Shown: positions 13,712 to 17,880 of the stretch, piece after piece
How the letters are laid out: each line of letters starts with the position of its first letter
How positions within the stretch are numbered: the first letter of the stretch is position 1
NCBI GenBank assembly: GCA_964581355.1
Contig: CAZOOA010000057.1
Location: 1 to 17,880, forward strand
DNA: 17,880 bases
Source of the DNA: CAZOOA01 sp964581355
GTDB lineage: Bacteria > Bacillota > Dethiobacteria > DTU022 > UBA8154
Reading direction: 5' to 3'
Translations under genes and position numbers: made by a program
Notes under the pieces: generated by a model
Told to the model about the DNA's origin: nothing
The model's input: only the letters and a program-made list of their open reading frames with translations
The model's database searches: none

Positions 13712-14602
13712 TTAGTATTGTCTTTCTTTTTGTTTCAATTCATTTAACATATGCAAATACTTTTCATAACGCCAGGAGGCAATACAGCCTGCTGAAACAG
13801 CATCTTTCACATTGCAATTTGGCTCGGGATCATGATAGCAGTCCTCAAACCGGCATTCATCAGCATAAGGGAAAAGATCCGGGAAAAAGAAGTGCAGTTG
13901 GCGAGTGGAGATTCCATCCAGGTTGAGCCTTTGAAACCCGGGAGTATCCACTACAAAGCCCCCTTCCCCCCAGGGCAGCAGTTCTACAAATCGGGTAGTA
14001 TGCCTGCCTTTTTTGCTCTTTTTGCTGACAGGAGCGACACGCAGTTGAGCTTCTGGAAGTATCTGGTTGATCAATGTGGATTTTCCCGCCCCGGAAGGAC
14101 CGGCCAAAACTGTTGTTTTACCGTCTAAAACCTGCCGAATTTGATTAATACCCTGTCCGGATAAAATGCTGGATTGCAAAACCGTATAAAAGCAGCAATC
14201 TTGAAAAACACTCTTCACCTCTTCGATGGTGTCCAGGGTCTTTTGATCAGCCAGATCGATCTTGTTTAAGCAAACTACAATATCCAGGCCTGCTGCTTCG
14301 GCACAAACAATCATCCTGCTCAGTAAAGCAAGATCCATAGGAGGTTCCGAAACAGATATTAAAGTGATGACCTGGTCAACATTGGCAACCGGGGGTCTTT
14401 TTAGATAGTTTTCCCGGGCACAGACTGCTTCAATTACCGGCTCACCCTGTGATGGATGCGAAACTTCCACACGGTCACCAACCACAAGATCCTGGCCTTC
14501 GTCTTTCAGTTTGCCGCGCGCACGGCAGCGCAGGGTTTCGCCGTTTCCAATATTGACAAAGTAAAAACCGCCTTTCGCCTTTACCAGCCGCCCTTCCAGC
14601 AA
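13712..14602 (-). CDS. rsgA: Ribosome small subunit-dependent GTPase A (circularly permuted GTPase)
   Basis: A GTPase that checks late 30S subunit maturation. Domains: an N-terminal OB fold (about 1-65); a circularly permuted GTPase with motif order G4 NKID (113-116), G1 GPSGAGKST (168-176), G2 GRHTT (199-203) and G3 DTPG (219-222); and a C-terminal zinc knuckle C250, C255, H257, C263. All are intact and the length of 296 is normal. The start is TTG 14602, preceded by AAGGGGGAG, giving the usual MLEGRLVKAKGGFYFV N-terminus. It begins 17 nt after the prkC stop, so prpC-prkC-rsgA forms one unit, as in Bacillus. A small 5-bp hairpin with a 4-nt loop (13691-13704) lies just past the stop codon. 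Confidence 0.98.
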   Translation of the reverse strand: MLEGRLVKAKGGFYFVNIGNGETLRCRARGKLKDEGQDLVVGDRVEVSHPSQGEPVIEAVCARENYLKRPPVANVDQVITLISVSEPPMDLALLSRMIVCAEAAGLDIVVCLNKIDLADQKTLDTIEEVKSVFQDCCFYTVLQSSILSGQGINQIRQVLDGKTTVLAGPSGAGKSTLINQILPEAQLRVAPVSKKSKKGRHTTRFVELLPWGEGGFVVDTPGFQRLNLDGISTRQLHFFFPDLFPYADECRFEDCYHDPEPNCNVKDAVSAGCIASWRYEKYLHMLNELKQKERQY

Positions 14603-14619
14603 TACTCCCCCTTAAATTA

Positions 14620-16647
14620 CTAATCTATTTCCGCTTGGGGATAGGTGAATGTATCAATAGTCACATATTCATCATCCCTTAGCTCCATTAAAATGACCTG
14701 ACCTGAACCAATCACTTCCATAGAAACCGCTTCTCCTGCAAACTCTCCTTCAAAAATGGTCCGCCTGCCTTCTTCATCATCCAGGTCCACACGAATTACC
14801 TGACCCAACTCAACTTCCGGGGCAATGGTAAGGGGGTGTACTTCATGCTCCACCGGTTCACTCCCTTTGCTGACTACCAGATCCACAGGATCTCCTTTTT
14901 GGACCATTGTCCCGGGATCGGGGTGTTGGGAAATAACCTTATCCTCGCCCACTTCATCGGAATGTTCCTTGTCTACATTTCTCTCAACCAGGTCGTAAAG
15001 ATTCAGCCATTCCCGGGCATCTTTTATATCCCAACCATGGAAGTTGCGCAGGGAAAAGGGCTTTTTCCCTTTACTGACAACGACTCTTACCGTTTCATCC
15101 CGGGTTAACTCAAAACCTGTCCCCGGGTCCTGCCGGATGATATATCCGGCCTCAACATCATCGCTATGCTCTTCCGACAGATCAACTTCGAGATCAAGGT
15201 CTTGCAGGATTAACCGTGCTTCTCGCTCTGTTCGACCCACAAGATCAGGAACTTCAACTTTATCCGGTCCTAAGCTGATCACCAGCTCGATAGCCCGTTC
15301 CTGCCGGACACTTCGCCCGGCAAGGGGGTTTTGAGAAACCACGTGATCCTCGGGGACCGTATCGCTGTGGGCTTCACCTTCGATCACAAAGTCCAGGCCT
15401 TCATCCTGTAAAGCCCGTTCAGCCTCTTCCAGGCTTAATCCTTCCAGGTCAGGAACCGTAACTTCGGGCACTTCAAAAATATCACTGACCAGGCCGGAAA
15501 CAAAACCATAACCCAGCCAGATTACGAAAAATAGAACTGCCAGCAGTGACCCATACAAAAGGGCCTTTTTCACAGGAAAGCCCTCCCCATCTTCTTCATC
15601 TTCATCTTCATAATCGTACTCTTCATCACTGTAATCAACATTACTGTAGTCATCATCAAAGTAAGATGTTATCTTATTGACTGGCTTTCCGCCGGCATCA
15701 CCGGCAGATTGTCCCTTTTCGTCCTCTTTTGAGCGGGCTTCGCTTTCATAAGCCTGCAGTCTATTTTTCAGTGTTCCTTTTACATAGTTATCCTTGCCCT
15801 GGCCTTGCAGCCATTCTTCCAGATCCTCCAGCAGTTCAGCGGCACTTCTGTAACGCATGTTGCGCTCTTTTCTCATTGTTCGTAAAATGATCATCTCCAC
15901 TTCAGAAGGCACCTCAGGTTCCATCTGCCGGGGGGGAACCAAATCTTCCTGGAGATGCTTTAGGGCAATGGACACAGGGCTTTCCCCGGAAAACGGAAGT
16001 TCCCCTGTTACCATTTCATACATAACCACCCCTAAAGAATAAATATCCGATTTTTGGTCGGCCATGCTGCCCCTGGCCTGCTCTGGAGAGGAATAATAGA
16101 CCGAGCCCATTAACGATTTTCCGTGGGTAATTGTTGAATCTGTAGCCGCCCTGGCAATGCCGAAGTCAGCTACCTTAACCCTGCCTTCGGGGGTAATCAT
16201 AATATTCTGCGGCTTAATATCCCGGTGAATGACATTCTGACGGTGAGCATGGACCAAAGCATCACAAATCTGATAGGCTATATGCATGGCTTCTTCGGCT
16301 TTCAGCTTGCCGTCCCGGAGAATGATGTCTTTTAATGTATAGCCTTCCAGGTATTCCATGATAATATAATATACTCCATCCTCCTCACCTTCGTCGTAAA
16401 CATTGACAATGGAAGGATGTGAAAGCCTGGCTGCTGCCTTGGCCTCCTGCTGAAAGCGGCGGATAAATTCTGCGTCACCGGCAAAATGCTCGTATAATAC
16501 CTTGATCGCCACGGGTCGGCTTAGTTTCAAGTCTTCTCCACGGTAAACCCTGGCCATACCGCCTTCCCCGACGATTTCCTTAATTTCATAACGACTTCCC
16601 AAAGTCCTGCCGATCAATTCGTTCACCAAGCCTTCATCTTTTTTCAT
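14620..16647 (-). CDS. prkC: PASTA-domain serine/threonine protein kinase (PrkC/PknB type)
   Basis: A membrane kinase sensing peptidoglycan fragments or lipid II and phosphorylating cytoplasmic targets. The kinase domain (about 20-280) is complete: glycine loop GEGGMARVY (27-35), K49, HRDIKPQN (141-148), DFG (161-163) and SSPEQ (186-190). A juxtamembrane linker ends in a very acidic, tyrosine-rich stretch (329-356). One membrane helix lies at about 361-384. Outside are PASTA repeats at about 394-459, 462-526 and 529-595; the third starts FSLRNFHG rather than with the usual VPDLVG. A further beta-rich tail (600-675) resembles no PASTA repeat. The ATG start overlaps the prpC stop as ATGA, indicating translational coupling. 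prkC is the Bacillus name; pknB or stkP are used elsewhere. Confidence 0.97.
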   Translation of the reverse strand: MKKDEGLVNELIGRTLGSRYEIKEIVGEGGMARVYRGEDLKLSRPVAIKVLYEHFAGDAEFIRRFQQEAKAAARLSHPSIVNVYDEGEEDGVYYIIMEYLEGYTLKDIILRDGKLKAEEAMHIAYQICDALVHAHRQNVIHRDIKPQNIMITPEGRVKVADFGIARAATDSTITHGKSLMGSVYYSSPEQARGSMADQKSDIYSLGVVMYEMVTGELPFSGESPVSIALKHLQEDLVPPRQMEPEVPSEVEMIILRTMRKERNMRYRSAAELLEDLEEWLQGQGKDNYVKGTLKNRLQAYESEARSKEDEKGQSAGDAGGKPVNKITSYFDDDYSNVDYSDEEYDYEDEDEEDGEGFPVKKALLYGSLLAVLFFVIWLGYGFVSGLVSDIFEVPEVTVPDLEGLSLEEAERALQDEGLDFVIEGEAHSDTVPEDHVVSQNPLAGRSVRQERAIELVISLGPDKVEVPDLVGRTEREARLILQDLDLEVDLSEEHSDDVEAGYIIRQDPGTGFELTRDETVRVVVSKGKKPFSLRNFHGWDIKDAREWLNLYDLVERNVDKEHSDEVGEDKVISQHPDPGTMVQKGDPVDLVVSKGSEPVEHEVHPLTIAPEVELGQVIRVDLDDEEGRRTIFEGEFAGEAVSMEVIGSGQVILMELRDDEYVTIDTFTYPQAEID

Positions 16648-17384
16648 TTAACCTGGATTAGTAAAACCGTTATATTATCCAGCCCACCACTGGCATTGGC
16701 CCTATGTATAAGTTGTTCAACCTTTCCATCCAGGGAGTCGGGACCTAAAACCAGTTCCTGTATGGTTTCTATTGGCAGCATGGAAGTTAAGCCATCTGTA
16801 CAGAGCAACACATAATCATTTTTTTGTACTTCTGAAAAGTACGTATCCACTTCCACCTGATCTAAAGTCCCTAGAGCCCGGGTGAGCATGTGGCGCTGGG
16901 GGTGAGTTTGCATTTCGTCTTCTGTAATTTCCCCGGTTTTGAAAAGTTCCATTACCAGGGAATGGTCTTCTGTAAGCTGTTGGTGTTCCTCCTGCTTGAA
17001 GAGGTGAACCTGACTATCGCCTACATGGCCGATGAAAAGATTTTTTTCCAGGAAAACTGCGATGGTAAATGTTGTCCCCATCCCATCCAACTCAGGATTA
17101 CCTTCCTGGGCTTTCATAATCCGTTCGTTGGCTTCCCAAATAGTTTCTTTAAGGAAAAGATCCAACCTGGAAAGATCATTTCTTGTCGAATTATCGAAAT
17201 TTTGATCGAGCTTTTCTTTAAGGGCCTGGATAGAGAGAGAACTGGCTACCTCGCCGGCAGCATGTCCACCCATGCCATCCGCCACAGCAAATATAGGATA
17301 TCCCCCTGCAGGTGGGACATAATAACAGTCTTGATTTTTTTCACGAACCCGTCCCCGGTGGGAACCCACAGAGAAATCAATCAT
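16644..17384 (-). CDS. prpC: PP2C-type serine/threonine phosphatase (PrpC/Stp)
   Basis: Dephosphorylates PrkC and its substrates. A PPM-family domain fills the 246 residues: REKNQD (14-19), metal-binding D36 in ADGMGGH (35-41), GTTFT (103-107), GHVGDSQ (119-125), HPQRHMLTRALG (161-172), TDG (196-198, D197) and D236-N237 in GLDNITVL. The frame stays open upstream to 17432, but ATG 17384 has AGGAGG seven bases before it and yields the family's standard start MIDFSVGSHRG, so I use it. The gene overlaps prkC by four bases (ATGA). It is the first gene behind the promoter at 17423-17451. Confidence 0.97.
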   Translation of the reverse strand: MIDFSVGSHRGRVREKNQDCYYVPPAGGYPIFAVADGMGGHAAGEVASSLSIQALKEKLDQNFDNSTRNDLSRLDLFLKETIWEANERIMKAQEGNPELDGMGTTFTIAVFLEKNLFIGHVGDSQVHLFKQEEHQQLTEDHSLVMELFKTGEITEDEMQTHPQRHMLTRALGTLDQVEVDTYFSEVQKNDYVLLCTDGLTSMLPIETIQELVLGPDSLDGKVEQLIHRANASGGLDNITVLLIQVK

Positions 17385-17422
17385 TTTTTTCCTCCTAAAA
17401 ATCTCCCATCCATCCAAGGGTA

Positions 17423-17451
17423 AGTATAACAAAAACTACAGGGAAAAGCAA
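17423..17451 (-). promoter_or_regulatory. SigA-type promoter of the prpC-prkC-rsgA unit
   Basis: On the minus strand TTGCTT (17451-17446), a 17-nt spacer and TATACT (17428-17423), with TG at the extended -10 position. The start would be near 17416, giving a leader of about 32 nt before the prpC ATG. It lies between prpC and the IscB-type element, so the element has not separated the operon from its promoter. Confidence 0.75.
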
Positions 17452-17487
17452 TTAAGATGCGTGTGGAAAAGCATGGTTGAGCCTCAC

Positions 17488-17504
17488 AAAAAACTCTTTT
17501 AGAG
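17488..17504 (-). terminator. Weak terminator-like hairpin downstream of the IscB-type gene
   Basis: On the minus strand CTCT-AAA-AGAG (17504-17494) is followed directly by six Ts (17493-17488). The 4-bp stem is weak but the T-tract is clean. It could end element transcription before the prpC promoter. Confidence 0.35.
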
Positions 17505-17561
17505 CTGGAAGGACGCCCATCCATGGTTTGCCCCAAAGGCAATCTTCTTCATGAAAATACA

Positions 17562-17601
17562 GGCGTGGAAACCCATGGCTTTAGGCGTGGGAGGAAACGC
17601 C
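17562..17601 (-). other. Subterminal hairpin at the right end of an IS200/IS605-type element
   Basis: The sequence begins immediately after the IscB-type stop codon. The outer stem GGCGT/ACGCC (17562-66 with 17597-601) is perfect; an internal loop GGAAA/AGGAA follows; then the inner stem CCCATG/CGTGGG (17572-77 with 17586-91, one wobble) and an 8-nt loop. Such imperfect hairpins near the right end are what IS200/IS605-family HUH transposases recognise. The cleavage point itself is not identifiable here. Confidence 0.65.
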
Positions 17602-17880
17602 TTAACTTACATCCAATAACAGATAATAATTGGCTGGCTCAATCAGCTCTAATTTCTTATAACTTGCTGAAGCATGGACTTTCGTACCGTCAAGTAACCT
17701 TAAATCAAAATAACCTGATTGACGACGGCCAAAAATAAAACATGGTTGGCCTTGGTAGCTCACTTTGTCGAACAACCGGAAACCTTTAACCAAATACGGA
17801 GCTTTGTTGCGTTTACGGTCACCGCCTTTTGGTGTCTTAGCTTTGTAAAGCTGGCGGTTGGTACGTCTTACTTGTTTGCA
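17602..17880 (-). CDS. iscB: IscB/IsrB-type RNA-guided nuclease family protein, C-terminal fragment (runs off window)
   Basis: The last 92 residues of a protein whose frame is open to the window edge. It contains RTNRQLYKAKTPKGG, then VKGFRLFDKV, CFIFGRRQSGYFDLR and LDGTKVHASASYKKL, which I recognise as the conserved C-terminal region of IscB-family proteins, the RNA-guided transposon nucleases ancestral to Cas9. An internal TTG at 17793 could be mistaken for a start, but the family sequence continues upstream of it. The RuvC and HNH segments are outside the window, so IscB (with HNH) cannot be told from IsrB (without), and activity cannot be judged. The guide (omega) RNA of this family is known to lie upstream of the gene, hence beyond 17880. 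Confidence 0.75.
   Translation of the reverse strand, partial: CKQVRRTNRQLYKAKTPKGGDRKRNKAPYLVKGFRLFDKVSYQGQPCFIFGRRQSGYFDLRLLDGTKVHASASYKKLELIEPANYYLLLDVS

Larger units (their letters stand above)
17562..17880 (-). mobile_element. Right-end portion of an IscB/IsrB-encoding IS200/IS605-like element
   Basis: It combines the 3' part of the IscB-type gene with the subterminal hairpin right after its stop. The left end, any transposase and the expected upstream guide-RNA region lie beyond the window. The right boundary is somewhere between the hairpin and the prpC promoter, unresolved. The prpC operon appears intact, so the element sits in neutral intergenic DNA. Confidence 0.65.

Noticed and set aside
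17528..17542. 5-bp hairpin TTGCC/GGCAA as a terminator
   Set aside because: Short stem and no T-tract on either strand.
17402..17601. Omega (guide) RNA of the IscB-type gene in the downstream gap
   Set aside because: In this family the guide RNA lies upstream of the gene, which is past the right edge. The downstream hairpin fits a transposon end better.
1..17880. CRISPR arrays, tRNA or rRNA genes, prophage or toxin-antitoxin modules
   Set aside because: None seen on either strand; apart from the right-end element the window is housekeeping DNA.

Overview
The window looks like chromosomal DNA from a spore-forming anaerobe of the Firmicutes (class Clostridia, Peptococcaceae-like). The reasons are the gene order prpC-prkC-rsgA-rpe, the cluster polA-mutM-ytaF-coaE-lytic transglycosylase, a YtaF-type sporulation membrane protein, purine-rich Shine-Dalgarno (SD) sites, many GTG and TTG starts, and an even base composition. 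No species can be named from the sequence alone. Almost every gene is on the minus strand; only the leftmost gene (DUF1786 family) is on the plus strand.

Layout, left to right: a DUF1786 ASKHA-like protein (+); a small membrane protein with a zinc-ribbon-like tail (-); a perfect 18-bp hairpin; HU DNA-binding protein; an isocitrate dehydrogenase-type enzyme; a membrane-anchored lytic transglycosylase; CoaE; YtaF; a 177-bp gap with two copies of a 29-nt direct repeat; MutM; DNA polymerase I; an intrinsic terminator; the riboflavin operon ribD-ribE-ribBA-ribH (printed here in reverse order) behind a good promoter but with no room for an FMN riboswitch; Rpe; a 325-bp gene-free stretch that folds into a long GC-rich rod and may encode a structured RNA; RsgA; the PASTA kinase PrkC; its phosphatase PrpC; a strong promoter; and the tail of an IscB/IsrB-type IS200/IS605-like element running off the right edge.

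Read in transcription order (right to left), one unit runs from the promoter at 17423-17451 through prpC, prkC and rsgA: cell-wall-sensing kinase and phosphatase followed by a ribosome-assembly GTPase. Rpe follows after the structured gap. A second promoter at 12688-12716 starts the riboflavin operon, which ends at the terminator near 9018-9046. A third group, polA-mutM-ytaF-coaE-slt-idh, combines DNA replication and repair, coenzyme A synthesis, a sporulation membrane protein and wall turnover. HU and the small membrane protein close the left side.

Most of the window is core housekeeping. The parts deserving a second look are the structured RNA candidate at 13438-13680, the RNA-guided-nuclease transposon tail at the right end, the absent FMN riboswitch, the ribD/ribE overlap, and the unassigned DUF1786 and small zinc-ribbon proteins. 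No new multi-gene defence or metabolic system is visible.
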